Assembly (NCBI RefSeq): GCF_019970065.1 | Contig: NZ_JAHXYH010000007.1 | Coordinates: 1-64,000, forward strand | DNA: 64,000 nucleotides | DNA from: Chryseobacterium sp. OSA05B | Lineage (GTDB): Bacteria; Bacteroidota; Bacteroidia; Flavobacteriales; Weeksellaceae | Reading direction: 5' to 3' | Notes under the pieces: generated by a model | What the model saw: only the letters and a program-made list of their open reading frames with translations | What the model was told of the DNA's origin: nothing | Database searches by the model: none | Shown: positions 1 through 9,498 of the stretch, one piece after another | Numbering within the stretch: the stretch's first letter is position 1 | Layout: every line of letters starts with the position of its first letter | Translations under genes and position numbers: made by a program

Positions 1-1040
1 GAGCATTGGAGCACCATGAATCTACCAGTGTGGTACTTCCTGAAATGATGCCGAAAGAAGCGATCGACAAAACGATTACAGATGTTGTTTCGCATGAATT
101 CTTCCACACGGTGAATCCTTTGAAAACACATTCTGAAGAGATCCATTATTTTGATTATGCAGATCCGAAAATGTCTCAGCACTTATGGATGTATGAAGGA
201 GGAACAGAATATTTTGCCAATCTTTTCCAGATTCAGGAAGGTTTGATCAATAAGGATGAATTCCTTCAGAGAATGAACGAAAAGATCACCAATTCCAAGA
301 ATTACGATGATACGATGCCGTTTACGGTGATGAGTAAAAATGTCCTGCAGGACCAATATAAAGATCAGTACAGAAACGTATACGAAAAAGGAGCTTTGCT
401 GGCTATGTGTCTGGATATTGAACTTAGAAAACTATCTAACGGGGAAATGGGCTATCGCGATATGATCAGAAAGCTGTCCCAGAGGTTCGGGGAAAATAAA
501 CCTTTCAAAGATGACAAACTGATCGATGAACTGGTAACCGTAACCGGGTATCCTCAAGTAAAGGATTTCTATAACAAATATATCGCAGGAAACCAGCCTA
601 CACCCTATGCAGAATATCTGAATATGGTAGGCGTAGAAGCGAAAAAGAAGGATACACCTCCATTGTTCTGGTTCATTAAAGACCCGAATCAGACAGGTTA
701 TAATGATAAGAACAATACGTTTATCTTTGATGAAAGCTCAGCATTATCCCCTTTTGCGAAAAGCGTAGGATTCAAGATTACAGATGAGATTCTTGCTCTT
801 GATGGAAAAACAATCGATATTCAGAAAATGCAGGATTTTATCAATTATGCTAAATCAATTAAGGAAGGGCAGAATGTTACCGTTACCATCCTTAGAAAAA
901 ATGGTGATAAGACTGATAAAATAGAACTTAAAGGAAAAGCTATTTTAGACAAAATGACGATTGAAAGTCTTCAGTATAAAGCCAATCCTACCCCGGCAGA
1001 ACTGAAACTGCAAACTCAGTGGCTGATAGGAAAGAAATAA
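1..1040 (+). CDS. M61-family aminopeptidase with PDZ domain, 3' part
   Basis: The reading frame is open to the left window edge, so only the C-terminal part (about 345 residues) is present and no true start is visible. A zinc-peptidase HEFFH motif lies about 30 residues into the visible part, and the likely third ligand is the Glu of WMYEGG about 30 residues later. The last 130 residues look like a PDZ domain, containing ALDGKTI and VTVTILRKNG. Gluzincin domain followed by PDZ is the arrangement of M61 glycyl-aminopeptidase-like proteins, which are usually exported in Bacteroidota. The signal peptide would be upstream of the window. A strong hairpin follows the stop codon. The family call is confident; the substrate is unknown. 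Confidence 0.88.
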   Translation, partial: ALEHHESTSVVLPEMMPKEAIDKTITDVVSHEFFHTVNPLKTHSEEIHYFDYADPKMSQHLWMYEGGTEYFANLFQIQEGLINKDEFLQRMNEKITNSKNYDDTMPFTVMSKNVLQDQYKDQYRNVYEKGALLAMCLDIELRKLSNGEMGYRDMIRKLSQRFGENKPFKDDKLIDELVTVTGYPQVKDFYNKYIAGNQPTPYAEYLNMVGVEAKKKDTPPLFWFIKDPNQTGYNDKNNTFIFDESSALSPFAKSVGFKITDEILALDGKTIDIQKMQDFINYAKSIKEGQNVTVTILRKNGDKTDKIELKGKAILDKMTIESLQYKANPTPAELKLQTQWLIGKK

Positions 1041-1064
1041 CACATTGAAAAATTAATAGTTAAT

Positions 1065-1096
1065 AAAAAAGCGGAGAAAATTTCTCCGCTTTTTGT
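1065..1096. terminator. Bidirectional terminator between the M61 peptidase and the beta-lactamase
   Basis: A 9-bp GC-containing inverted repeat (GCGGAGAAA and its complement) is flanked by an A-run on the left and a T-run on the right, so it can end both convergent transcripts. Confidence 0.85.
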
Positions 1097-1101
1097 ATTT
1101 C

Positions 1102-1836
1102 TTATTTACCGCTTTGCTTTTCTAAGAGTTCTAGCGTATGCTTTACATGGTCGTTGCCTTTCCACTCATCATGGCCTGGAATTACTTTGGCGCTGGCCGG
1201 ATATTTAGCTTTCAGATTTTGCATCGTCGTTGGCCATTGCTGAACATTGGCTTCTCCTGTGTAACCAAGATCAACTGCAGAACTGCTTTTTACTAAGCAC
1301 CCACCGTCCAGAACATTATATTTGGGAAACCATACCACTACATTATCCGCAGTATGTCCTTCTCCAAGGAAATCAACTGTAAATTCCTCGCCTCCGATTT
1401 TATATTTCTTTCCAACTTTTATCAGTTGAGTTGAAGTGATTTTACCTTCTTTCTTCAACAGTTCATTCGTTTTTGCTGTTGCATAAGTGCTGATTCCCTT
1501 ATTATTGTAAAAACTCAGGTCTCCGGCTCTGTCAGAATGCGAATGGGTTGCAAATACAGCAATCACCGGTAAATCATGACGTTTCTTGATGGTATCCATA
1601 AGACTTTGATATTGGGATTTCTGCCATGGAACATCAAATAACACGACCCCTTTCTTTGTAATCAGATAAAGCGCGTTGGTTGAGTATTCTTTACCCCCAA
1701 AAACTCCGAATGTTTTGTATAAATACAGGTTGGGACTAAGAGGTGGCTCGATCTCAAAATCGCGTACCTGCTGCGCATTAAAAAAATTAATTAAGAATAA
1801 AAACAACATTGTAAAGACCTTAACACTTTTCTTCAT
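1102..1836 (-). CDS. bla: Subclass B1 metallo-beta-lactamase, IND-like
   Basis: This 244-residue protein should be a periplasmic zinc hydrolase that opens beta-lactam rings, including carbapenems. Residues 1-21 form a Sec signal peptide ending in FNAQ. All B1 zinc ligands are visible: H98, H100 and D102 in HSHSD, H161 in GEGHTADN, C180 in DGGCLVK and H222 in PGHDEW; K183 is the usual B1 substrate-binding lysine. Stretches such as KTFGVFGGKEYS and GVVLFDVPW match what I recall of the IND enzymes of Chryseobacterium indologenes. It is a lone gene with its own terminator and no mobile element beside it, as expected for a resident species enzyme. The exact allele family (IND, CIA, CGB or new) cannot be decided by eye. 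Confidence 0.93.
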   Translation of the reverse strand: MKKSVKVFTMLFLFLINFFNAQQVRDFEIEPPLSPNLYLYKTFGVFGGKEYSTNALYLITKKGVVLFDVPWQKSQYQSLMDTIKKRHDLPVIAVFATHSHSDRAGDLSFYNNKGISTYATAKTNELLKKEGKITSTQLIKVGKKYKIGGEEFTVDFLGEGHTADNVVVWFPKYNVLDGGCLVKSSSAVDLGYTGEANVQQWPTTMQNLKAKYPASAKVIPGHDEWKGNDHVKHTLELLEKQSGK

Positions 1837-2109
1837 AATTTTTTATAGTATTAAATTGATTTGTAATGTGATATAAGATTTAAGAACCAAGAGCCAAGAT
1901 TTTAGACATCAGATTTCAGATATGTTTCGGGATACGGGTTCCGAGATTTGAACAAGCAACTAAGTTACTTTTAAACTCTAAAACATTCCGATTCTCAAAC
2001 CTAGACCTCGAATTGAACGAACCGCGAAACTAATTATAATTTCGATAAAATGAGGAGAATGAAAAGGGGTTTAACTTTTTTTTAATAGAAGACAGCAATT
2101 ATGAAGACT

Positions 2110-2997
2110 CTATCTCTTTAAATTTGCTTCCTTTTCGTATTTTAACCTGCATTTATTATCCTTCAAAAGACTTTCAAAGAGGCTTAATTGTGCCCTAGAG
2201 CCTTTTAAGGTTTCAAAAATTTTATAAATAAGACTATTAGATTTAGGATCTTTACAAAACCTAGCGGCTAAAGATAAATATTCATGGTCTAAATTTTCTA
2301 TTTTTACCAGCGATTCTAAGAAAGGAATAAATTGTTCATCAGGAAACACCTGAATGGCAGCAAAAGAATTAATTCCAAAACTTTTAATAAGATCAATATC
2401 TTTTTCATTTTTAAGTGAAGCAATAAAACTTAGCAGAAGGACCGATCTGTTCTCAATTGTTAATTTTCGGACCTTCTTATAATACTTATCTGTACTTGGA
2501 ATTTTATGTTGAATATTTTCAATTAAAGATAAATTTAAGGGCTCTGATCTAAAAACATACTCTACTAAGTCCTCTGATAATTCGGAACTAGTTTCATCAT
2601 AAGTTAATTTATCAAAGAAAATACATTGAATCGGGTAAAGTTCCTCTCCCGGAAGTAATTTAATTTCATCTGTAAAATGCACCGTTTCTTTAAATAGCTT
2701 TAGCTTATCAATTTGATTTCTATTGAAAATTTCTTTTAAAACTTCAATTTTGATAAGAGGTCTGGAATCATTTTTATAGATATAGACTAATTCATGATCT
2801 TTAGCCTTTAGTGCAAGATCCGATCTGAATCTCTGAAGTTGGTTGATATCTTTACTATTTTTTTCTGAGATGTGATGTGTGGGTATTTTATTGTAAGCTT
2901 CACATATACTGTCCGTAATACTATAAATTTCCTGCCTTACTTGAGAATTAATTACAAGGAAGAATAAAAAAAACAATACAAACAAAACACGATTCAT
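2110..2997 (-). CDS. Hypothetical secreted protein
   Basis: This 295-residue protein has a clear N-terminal signal peptide (hydrophobic residues 4-17, then NSQ). The rest is Lys/Glu-rich and looks largely helical, with no motif that I recognise. Its start codon overlaps the last base of the upstream histidine kinase gene, so it is probably translated from the same transcript (dacB-like, kinase, this gene). No function is assigned. Confidence 0.7.
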   Translation of the reverse strand: MNRVLFVLFFLFFLVINSQVRQEIYSITDSICEAYNKIPTHHISEKNSKDINQLQRFRSDLALKAKDHELVYIYKNDSRPLIKIEVLKEIFNRNQIDKLKLFKETVHFTDEIKLLPGEELYPIQCIFFDKLTYDETSSELSEDLVEYVFRSEPLNLSLIENIQHKIPSTDKYYKKVRKLTIENRSVLLLSFIASLKNEKDIDLIKSFGINSFAAIQVFPDEQFIPFLESLVKIENLDHEYLSLAARFCKDPKSNSLIYKIFETLKGSRAQLSLFESLLKDNKCRLKYEKEANLKR

Positions 2998-4148
2998 TAC
3001 GCTTTTTTAACCGTTATTCTAAATGTACTTCCCTTTCCTACCTCAGTCTGGGAAATTTTAATATCTCCGTTGTGGTATTCGTGAATAACCCTTCTAGCAA
3101 GGGAAAGTCCTAATCCCCAACCTCTCTTCTTTGTTGAGTAGCCTGGTTTAAAAGCATTTCTTGCCTGCTGCTTGGTCATTCCGCTTCCAGTATCTTTGAC
3201 TTCGATCAGTATATTTTTGTTTCTTTCAAAAACGTACATATCCAGTGTTCCTTCTCCTTTCATGGCATCTACCGCATTTTTCACAAGGTTTTCGATCACC
3301 CAGCTCATCAGGATCTTGTTATGGGGAACCAAAATGGTATAGGTGGGAAGATGGAGCGTGAAATTGATCTTCTTTGAAATTCTTGTCTTAAGATAGTCGT
3401 AATTTTCTGAGATGGTTTCATTAAAATTCAAATCATTAAGTTCAGGAACAGAACCGATTTTTGAAAAACGTTCGGAAATCGTCCTGAGTCTTTCAATATC
3501 TCTTTCAATTTCGTGTATGCCTTCAGATTCCGGGTTATCCAGCTTCATAATCTCCATCCAACCGATCATCGAGGAAAGCGGAGTTCCGATTTGGTGTGCC
3601 GTTTCTTTCGCCAGTCCGGCCCAGAGATAGCCTTCATCCGTTTTTTTGATCGTTCTTAAAAACCAGAATGAAAACAGGAAATAACATAAAATAAAAAAAC
3701 CTAATATATAAGGTGAATACCGTAAATTATTAAGTATCTGCGAGTTGTCGTAATACACAAACTGATTATTACCGTCAGGCACCTTAATTTCAATAGGCGG
3801 ATAGCTTTTCGCCATTTTCTTGGCCAGAATGGTAACCTGTAAAGGATCACTTTCAATCTCCTGAGGAATATTTTTATGAACCATCGGTCGGTCATCCCTG
3901 TCCAGGACAACCATGGGAATGGTGGTATTCGAGCTGTATATTTTGAGGATCAATTCCTGAACTTCAAGACTCGGTGTCACTTCCTGCTGAAATTTCAGGG
4001 CACTTACCAGAATATCTACCCTTTTGATCTCTTCTTTTCTCAGAAAGTTGATCAGAATCGTTGAGGCCACTACAATGGTCACCACCACAATGGTCATCAA
4101 TAAAAATATAATCCAGTTATTCAGTCTGGCCAGTATGGATTTCCTCAA
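2997..4148 (-). CDS. Membrane sensor histidine kinase
   Basis: The 383-residue protein has two membrane segments (about 12-35 and 146-165) enclosing a small extracytoplasmic domain of about 110 residues. The H-box is AKETAHQIGTPLS with the phospho-acceptor His at about 185. The HATPase part shows the N-box NLVKNAVDAM, the G1 box DTGSGM and the G2 box GWGLGLSL. No response-regulator gene is adjacent, so it is an orphan kinase. It starts 7 bp after the PBP4-like gene and overlaps the secreted-protein gene that follows, so a link to cell-wall status is plausible but only inferred. Confidence 0.9.
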   Translation of the reverse strand: MRKSILARLNNWIIFLLMTIVVVTIVVASTILINFLRKEEIKRVDILVSALKFQQEVTPSLEVQELILKIYSSNTTIPMVVLDRDDRPMVHKNIPQEIESDPLQVTILAKKMAKSYPPIEIKVPDGNNQFVYYDNSQILNNLRYSPYILGFFILCYFLFSFWFLRTIKKTDEGYLWAGLAKETAHQIGTPLSSMIGWMEIMKLDNPESEGIHEIERDIERLRTISERFSKIGSVPELNDLNFNETISENYDYLKTRISKKINFTLHLPTYTILVPHNKILMSWVIENLVKNAVDAMKGEGTLDMYVFERNKNILIEVKDTGSGMTKQQARNAFKPGYSTKKRGWGLGLSLARRVIHEYHNGDIKISQTEVGKGSTFRITVKKA

Positions 4149-4154
4149 AGCTTT

Positions 4155-5525
4155 TTATTTTAAGACATTCAGAATTTTCTGCAGTTCTGCACCCCCGCTT
4201 CCCTGATAGTTATTAATAATGATTGAAAATACATATTTTTTGCCATCTTTCGCGGTATGGTAGCCTGCAAAAGATTTGGTATCTCTCATGGTTCCGCTTT
4301 TCATCTTCATTCCATTGTCCTGAACCGGAAAACCGTCATAATAGGCATCAAACCAAGCTTGTTTTTTGGCATAGATCAAGGCCTGAACTTCAGCTTTGGC
4401 AGCTACGTAATTTTGAGGAGACAGTCCGCTTCCGTCTGCAAAATTGATCATATTCGGATTGATCCCTTTTGATTTCCAGAATTCTTTCAGATAAGCTACT
4501 CCGCTTTTAAAGCTGGAATTCCCTTTTTTTTCTTTTCCTAAGGTTTTAATGAAAGTTTCACCGTAAAGATTAACACTTTTTCTCAAAAACCAATAGACCA
4601 TTTTATCTAAAGTTGGCGATTCGTAGGTAAGAATTGTATTTTTAGGAGCTCCCGGGATCGTTTTTCCTTCTAATTGCAGTTGTGAACCTGTGATTGCTTT
4701 TCCGGAGATTTCAACCCCTGATTCTTTAAGCCATTGTAATGCCTCAGTTCCCAACTGCAGTGGCGGATTGGGTAAAGCACCGGAAACCGTGACTGTTTTT
4801 CCGGCTGGCAGCGTTCCATTGATCAAAGCAACGTCAGAATAAGGTGCCGTAAAAATGAGACTTTGATCTGAGCTTCCACCGGCTTTGAGGTCATTCAGCC
4901 ATTTTATATGGTCAAGCGGATAGGAAAACCCTTTGAATTCTGTGCCATTAATATTGATGTCAAACTGATTTTCTCTCCAGTTGATTCCCCAGACTCCCGC
5001 TCCGTAATAGTTCCCCAGATCATCCCAGGGCCATCCTCCCGGAATGGTCTGATGGTCAAAATAGGAATCATCAATCACCAGATTCCCTGCAATCTTTTTT
5101 ATGCCTGAATTTTTAAGCGCTTCAATGAATTTCTTCTTAAAACTTTCCGGTTTATATGCTTCATACCGCCAGCTTCCAAGGGTTGGATCACCATTGGAAC
5201 CGATGATCAGATCTCCGTTCAGCGTTCCTGATGAAAGATTCCCTGAATAACCGGCCGTTGTTTTATAGGTGTAATTTTTTCCTAATATTTCAAGAGCAGC
5301 CCCAGCTGTAAATATTTTCTGGGTAGAAGCCGTTGAAAGCCCTTTATTCCCCTGATATTCGTAGATCAAAGTACCGCTTTCGTCTGTTACGTAAAACGAT
5401 AAACCGGATGAAACAGCACCAGAAGAATCCATCAGGTCTTTGGTAGCTTTATCCAGTTTCTGCGCCATATTCTGAGCAGATAATATCTGAACCGACAGTA
5501 TAAGAACTGCAAGTGTTTTTTTCAT
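4155..5525 (-). CDS. dacB: D-alanyl-D-alanine carboxypeptidase/endopeptidase, PBP4 (DacB) type
   Basis: This 456-residue exported protein (signal peptide about 1-18, ending SAQ) is a class C low-molecular-weight penicillin-binding protein acting on peptidoglycan stem peptides in the periplasm. The SxxK box is STQK with catalytic S67 and K70 in the typical STASTQK setting. The SxN-type motif lies in DGSGLSPQN and the KTG-like motif in KSGTMRD, both near the C-terminus as in S13 peptidases. A large insert follows the first motif, which is characteristic of this class. It is the first gene of the minus-strand group containing a sensor kinase and a secreted protein. Confidence 0.93.
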   Translation of the reverse strand: MKKTLAVLILSVQILSAQNMAQKLDKATKDLMDSSGAVSSGLSFYVTDESGTLIYEYQGNKGLSTASTQKIFTAGAALEILGKNYTYKTTAGYSGNLSSGTLNGDLIIGSNGDPTLGSWRYEAYKPESFKKKFIEALKNSGIKKIAGNLVIDDSYFDHQTIPGGWPWDDLGNYYGAGVWGINWRENQFDININGTEFKGFSYPLDHIKWLNDLKAGGSSDQSLIFTAPYSDVALINGTLPAGKTVTVSGALPNPPLQLGTEALQWLKESGVEISGKAITGSQLQLEGKTIPGAPKNTILTYESPTLDKMVYWFLRKSVNLYGETFIKTLGKEKKGNSSFKSGVAYLKEFWKSKGINPNMINFADGSGLSPQNYVAAKAEVQALIYAKKQAWFDAYYDGFPVQDNGMKMKSGTMRDTKSFAGYHTAKDGKKYVFSIIINNYQGSGGAELQKILNVLK

Positions 5526-5581
5526 TACAAGCTTATTTATTCAAATATAGAAAAGATTCTGCCTTAATTCAAATCTCCCCA

Positions 5582-6142
5582 TTAACTTATGAAACCTGAC
5601 AATTTTCTTTCTAAAGTCCAGGTTCCGTTTACTTTTTTTAACAATACTCTTTCTCCGTTTCCGCATAAACCACCACAGTAATGACCATAACTTACGATTA
5701 CTTTAGATTTATCAGATGAAAATAAAGGTTTACCAACAAACATAAAAGATGTCTTTCCATGCTTTTTATTAAACTCATCCCAAAAATGTTTCCCTTCTGA
5801 TTTGTATGCCAACAATTTTGCTTTATGAACGATCCTTAAATTCTGAATATATTTTGGGTTAAGAACGAACCCTTCAGAATCTTCGTACTGTTGCTTTATT
5901 GATTTAATATCTTTTTGATTAAAGTCATTTTTTAATATTTTAATGTCTAAAAAGTAATCATCACTTTGATGAGTTTTATAATTTACATCTTCCGTAATAA
6001 CTTTTATATTTTTAATATGTTCGGTTTTTACTTTAATGACATAATTAATAACATCATATATCTCTTCATCTGAAATTGTTGGAACCTGTGATCTACAAGT
6101 TCCAAAAAATAAAACAAAACAGATGAGTAATCTTTTAATCAT
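5582..6142 (-). CDS. Hypothetical secreted protein
   Basis: This 186-residue protein has a short signal peptide ending near CRSQV. A small Gly/Cys-rich segment (HYCGGLCGNGER, near residue 155) precedes a beta-rich C-terminus of the kind seen in small periplasmic proteins. I do not recognise the family. It is about 20 bp downstream of the pepE-like gene on the same strand and may be cotranscribed with it. Confidence 0.65.
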   Translation of the reverse strand: MIKRLLICFVLFFGTCRSQVPTISDEEIYDVINYVIKVKTEHIKNIKVITEDVNYKTHQSDDYFLDIKILKNDFNQKDIKSIKQQYEDSEGFVLNPKYIQNLRIVHKAKLLAYKSEGKHFWDEFNKKHGKTSFMFVGKPLFSSDKSKVIVSYGHYCGGLCGNGERVLLKKVNGTWTLERKLSGFIS

Positions 6143-6161
6143 GAAAATAATTTTAGAATTA

Positions 6162-6854
6162 CTAAATTGAAGTCCCCGCCTCTATTTCATATGGTTCTTT
6201 CCCTTTTTCAAAGATTCTGGTCAATTCACTGCCTTCTACGGTGATCGTATTTCCAATTCTTCTGATCCAGTTTCCTTCACGAAGGCCAACGACCTTCAGA
6301 TCATTTTGAGTCAGGAATTCTCTGATCCTTGTTTCTCTGGTTTCGCCATTGTGCTTCAATTCAGGATTTGGGTCAAGATAATGCGGATTGAGATTGAACG
6401 GAACAAGTCCCATACATTCAAAACTTGGCGGATATACGATAGGCATGTCATTCGTTGTCTTCATATTCTGGCCTCCGATATTGCTTCCGGCGCTGCATCC
6501 CAGATAGGCTTTCCCGTTTTCTACATTATCTTTAAGAACAGACATCAGGCCTTCTTCATGCAAAGTTTTCACCAGTAAAAATGTATTTCCACCTCCTGTA
6601 AAATATCCCTGAGCATTATTTAAGGCTCCTTCTTTATTGTCAAATTCGTGAAGACCTCTTACTTTAATATTAATAGTTTCAAAAAAAGAACCGGCTTTTG
6701 CCGTGTAATCGTCATGGGAAATTCCACCAGGTCTGGCGAAAGGAACGAAAATGATCTCATCTATTCCTTTATATAGCTGTATTAATTCTTCTCTTAAGTA
6801 TTCCAGATATTCACCACCGAAAATAGTGGATGTTGAGGCTAATATGATATTCAT
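6162..6854 (-). CDS. pepE: Peptidase E-like dipeptidase (family S51)
   Basis: The chosen start (6854, MNIILASTST) gives about 230 residues, the usual length for cytoplasmic alpha-aspartyl dipeptidase. An upstream in-frame ATG would add a hydrophobic, low-complexity extension unlike the family. The nucleophile elbow is GCSAGSNIGG with Ser at about 121, and YFTGGGNTF about 30 residues earlier is the conserved S51 glycine loop. The family cleaves N-terminal Asp-X dipeptides. The small secreted-protein gene follows closely on the same strand. Confidence 0.85.
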   Translation of the reverse strand: MNIILASTSTIFGGEYLEYLREELIQLYKGIDEIIFVPFARPGGISHDDYTAKAGSFFETINIKVRGLHEFDNKEGALNNAQGYFTGGGNTFLLVKTLHEEGLMSVLKDNVENGKAYLGCSAGSNIGGQNMKTTNDMPIVYPPSFECMGLVPFNLNPHYLDPNPELKHNGETRETRIREFLTQNDLKVVGLREGNWIRRIGNTITVEGSELTRIFEKGKEPYEIEAGTSI

Positions 6855-7052
6855 TGAAGTAAGGAAATTATAGTGATTATTAAAAAATGTTTGAATCACA
6901 AAGATAAACTCAATCATCAACGAATCAAAAATTAAGCTAAAAAAAAACAATTATCCGTTAATATTTTCCAAAAAACCTTAAAGCTTCTAAAATTTGAGAC
7001 TTTGTGGAATTATTATTGAATTTTAGAATGTAGAATTTAAAAATGTAAGATT

Positions 7053-7619
7053 ATGAAAATGACTAAAATCAATATCAAAAACCTATTTTTAGGATTGATC
7101 CTTGCAGGAAGTGCAAGTTTTGTAAATGCACAAACGACTCAAACAGATACAGCAACTGCCACAACGGCGACGACAGCTGCAACCACCACTACACAATCAA
7201 ACCCAGCCATTGACGCTCTTAAAAAGCAAATTGAAGCCAATCCAAAAGATACGGATGCTTTAGCAAAATTAGCGACAGCTTATCAGGATGCCTCAGATTG
7301 GACCAATGCCATAGATACCTGGAAAAAGATATCCGCTTTACTACCGGATTGGGCTCCATCTTATTACAGTCAGGCCTACGCGTATCAGTCTGCTAAAGAC
7401 GATGCCAATGCAAAACTGGCTTATGAAAAATATATTGCTACCGTAAAACCTGCAGAAGTAGATCAGAATAAGAAAAACCTTGCTTATGCCTATTTCTATA
7501 TTGCTTTTGCAGAACAGAAAAGTGATCCTGCCAAAGCAAAAGAGCATATTGCCAAATCTATACAGTATGATCCAACCAATCAGGATGCTGTAAAACTTAG
7601 TAAAGTTTTAAACTCATAA
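7053..7619 (+). CDS. Secreted tetratricopeptide-repeat protein
   Basis: This 188-residue protein starts with a signal peptide (residues 1-26, ending VNAQ). A Thr/Ala-rich low-complexity linker follows (about 27-48), then roughly three TPR-like helical repeats, for example DALAKLATAYQDASDWTNAI and PSYYSQAYAYQSAKDDANA. It is probably a periplasmic or outer-membrane-associated scaffold, with unknown partners. It is monocistronic, with a perfect 12-bp terminator hairpin just downstream. Confidence 0.8.
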   Translation: MKMTKINIKNLFLGLILAGSASFVNAQTTQTDTATATTATTAATTTTQSNPAIDALKKQIEANPKDTDALAKLATAYQDASDWTNAIDTWKKISALLPDWAPSYYSQAYAYQSAKDDANAKLAYEKYIATVKPAEVDQNKKNLAYAYFYIAFAEQKSDPAKAKEHIAKSIQYDPTNQDAVKLSKVLNS

Positions 7620-7647
7620 TAAAAACAAAATCCCAAATATATGGGTT

Positions 7648-7680
7648 GCCCCTAAAAGTTAGACTTTTAGGGGCATTTTA
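7648..7680 (+). terminator. Rho-independent terminator of the TPR gene
   Basis: A perfect 12-bp inverted repeat (GCCCCTAAAAGT and its complement) with a 3-nt loop is followed by a T-rich stretch. Confidence 0.88.
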
Positions 7681-8194
7681 TTTAAATATATAGTAAAGTG
7701 GCCGCTTAATCAAATCAATGAAATTGAATCCCTCATTGTACCCGTCACAATCAACGATATTAAATCAAACTTCGCATTTAAACAAACTCTAATGAATTGC
7801 ACATCTTCATAAATTAAGCTATGTATTATTTTTTACCACGCAAAGAAAACAAAGAACTGATAAACAAAGGCGTTTCACTTATTTACATACAGAATTTTCA
7901 CTAAAAATCAGAAAATCTAATTTTTGAGGTTTTCCAGACATTTTTTGTTTTACTTTTTTAAATGGCGCTATTTCAAAAACCTTTGTTTATCCTTGCGATT
8001 ATTAAACGTTTAAAACGATCACACGATCAACGCAAATTCTACCTTTTACCTATTCCTTTTCCAATAATTTAAATGAATATTTTTATTCGATGAAGCGTAT
8101 GGAGAAAATGTTTGCTTTTTAAGTGGCGCAGTCTCGTTCTTCTCATCTTAAAACCAGTTCATATTGTTTTGAATGCTGAAAATGATGATTTATT
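7681..8194. other. Intergenic stretch with no recognised gene
   Basis: About 510 bp of AT-rich sequence lies between the TPR terminator and the convergent YdeI-like gene. I see no convincing ORF, RNA gene or strong repeat in it. Confidence 0.5.
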
Positions 8195-8683
8195 CTAATC
8201 AATTCTTTTCCCAAAGAAGTCTGTTTCTCCATGAAGATGGCGAATAATTTTTTCAATATTCCTTTCGATGCTGGCTTCCGTTTTCAGGTTGTTGATGTAG
8301 CGGATCAGCTCGTTTCTTCTTGATGGAATCAGGTTTTCAAAATTATGGGAGGCTACCGTACTACCTTTAATCGCTTCATCCAGCTTGGGATGAATGGGTA
8401 TACTTCTGTCCGAGTCATCAAATTCTATGACAATTTCGAGCGTTTCTCCTATTCTTTTGGGTGAGTTTTTCAGCATCACCAAATTGACATACAGCCGCCA
8501 TTCCCCCAAATATTTCATCAGGTTCTGCTGAAATTCCTTTCCATTGACCGTTCCCTTCACCGGAATCGGGCTTTTATCCTTACCTGAAGCCTTGAAAATT
8601 TCATTCAAAATCTCTTCAGGAACGAAAACAAAAGGATTAATACCTATAATTTCCAGTATGGCTGTAAAACTGTTGTTTTTCAT
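8195..8683 (-). CDS. YdeI/OmpD-associated (DUF1905 + OmdA) family protein
   Basis: With the start at 8683 ([10 protein letters not shown]) the protein is 162 residues. The N-terminal half resembles DUF1905, a small beta-barrel-like domain with [10 protein letters not shown] and [11 protein letters not shown]. The C-terminal helical part ([18 protein letters not shown]) matches the OmdA/YdeI-type tail. The frame stays open for 26 more codons upstream, but that extension is encoded by a 7-bp tandem repeat and does not look like protein, so the internal Met was chosen. Function in this family is poorly defined. Confidence 0.75.
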   Translation of the reverse strand: MKNNSFTAILEIIGINPFVFVPEEILNEIFKASGKDKSPIPVKGTVNGKEFQQNLMKYLGEWRLYVNLVMLKNSPKRIGETLEIVIEFDDSDRSIPIHPKLDEAIKGSTVASHNFENLIPSRRNELIRYINNLKTEASIERNIEKIIRHLHGETDFFGKRID

Positions 8684-8725
8684 GTTTAACAAAGATAATA
8701 TTTTATGGTGATCTAGCTTATGGCT

Positions 8726-8760
8726 TCTGGCATCTGGCATCTGGCATCTGGCATCTGGCA
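8726..8760. repeat. Five tandem copies of a 7-bp unit (TCTGGCA)
   Basis: Five perfect head-to-tail TCTGGCA units lie just upstream of the YdeI-like start codon, in its leader or promoter region. Because 7 bp is not a multiple of three, copy-number change would shift the frame of any upstream extension. Confidence 0.9.
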
Positions 8761-8793
8761 AAATTAAAATTTTCCACTCACGAAGGGAATCAT

Positions 8794-8801
8794 TATCTTT
8801 G
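8794..8801 (+). promoter_or_regulatory. Promoter -7 element (TATCTTTG) of the aldolase gene
   Basis: This octamer matches the Bacteroidota TAnnTTTG consensus and lies 22 bp before the aldolase ATG. No clear -33 TTTG is visible. Confidence 0.55.
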
Positions 8802-8823
8802 CAGGAATAAATCTATCAACGAA

Positions 8824-9477
8824 ATGAAATTTTTTATTGACACAGCTAATCTGGAACAGATCAAAGAAGCAAGAGACCTTGGAATTTTAGATGGGGTAAC
8901 CACTAATCCTTCACTAATGGCTAAAGAAGGAATTCAGGGAAATGAAGCGATCAAAAACCATTATAAGGCGATCTGCGAGATTGTAGACGGAGATATTTCT
9001 GCTGAAGTACTTTCTACTACGTACGAAGAAATGATCAAAGAAGGGGAAGAATTGGCAGCTATCCACCCGAATATCGTGGTAAAAATCCCAATGATCAAAG
9101 ACGGGATCAAAGCATTAAAATATTTCTCTGATAAAGGGATCAGAACGAACTGTACACTTATTTTCTCTGCAGGACAGGCGCTTTTAGCGGCTAAAGCAGG
9201 AGCTACTTACGTTTCTCCTTTCTTAGGAAGACTGGATGATATTTCTACAGACGGACTGGGTCTTATTCAGGAGATCAGATTGATTTTTGATAACTATATG
9301 TATGAGACTGAAATCCTGGCAGCATCTATCCGTCACTCTATGCACATCATCGACTGTGCTAAAATCGGGGCAGACGTCATCACTTCTCCACTTGCTCCGA
9401 TCTTGAGCTTATTAAAGCACCCATTAACGGACAGCGGACTGGCTCAGTTTATTGCCGATTCTCAGAAACTGGCTTAA
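8824..9477 (+). CDS. fsa: Fructose-6-phosphate aldolase / short transaldolase
   Basis: This 217-residue cytoplasmic enzyme belongs to the short TalC/FSA branch of transaldolases. It carries the signature [16 protein letters not shown] at the N-terminus and [14 protein letters not shown] at about 23-36. The Schiff-base lysine is K87 in VVKIPM, in the same place as the FSA catalytic Lys. Length and full-barrel coverage fit the family. Whether it acts as transaldolase in the pentose phosphate pathway or as an aldolase cannot be decided from sequence alone. It is monocistronic, with a TAnnTTTG promoter and a shared terminator. Confidence 0.93.
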   Translation: MKFFIDTANLEQIKEARDLGILDGVTTNPSLMAKEGIQGNEAIKNHYKAICEIVDGDISAEVLSTTYEEMIKEGEELAAIHPNIVVKIPMIKDGIKALKYFSDKGIRTNCTLIFSAGQALLAAKAGATYVSPFLGRLDDISTDGLGLIQEIRLIFDNYMYETEILAASIRHSMHIIDCAKIGADVITSPLAPILSLLKHPLTDSGLAQFIADSQKLA

Positions 9478-9498
9478 ATCAGCGTTTTTTTAAAATAT

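Noticed and set aside
1102-1836. Metallo-beta-lactamase as a recently acquired mobile resistance gene
   Set aside because: There is no integron, insertion sequence or composition shift around it, and such enzymes are resident in Chryseobacterium.
6855-6950. Upstream start for PepE giving 262 residues
   Set aside because: The extension is Phe-rich and hydrophobic, absent from family members, and the conserved MNIILAST start follows it.
8684-8761. Longer N-terminus for the YdeI-like protein
   Set aside because: The extra residues are translated from a 7-bp tandem repeat (PDAR-type repeats) and precede the conserved domain start.
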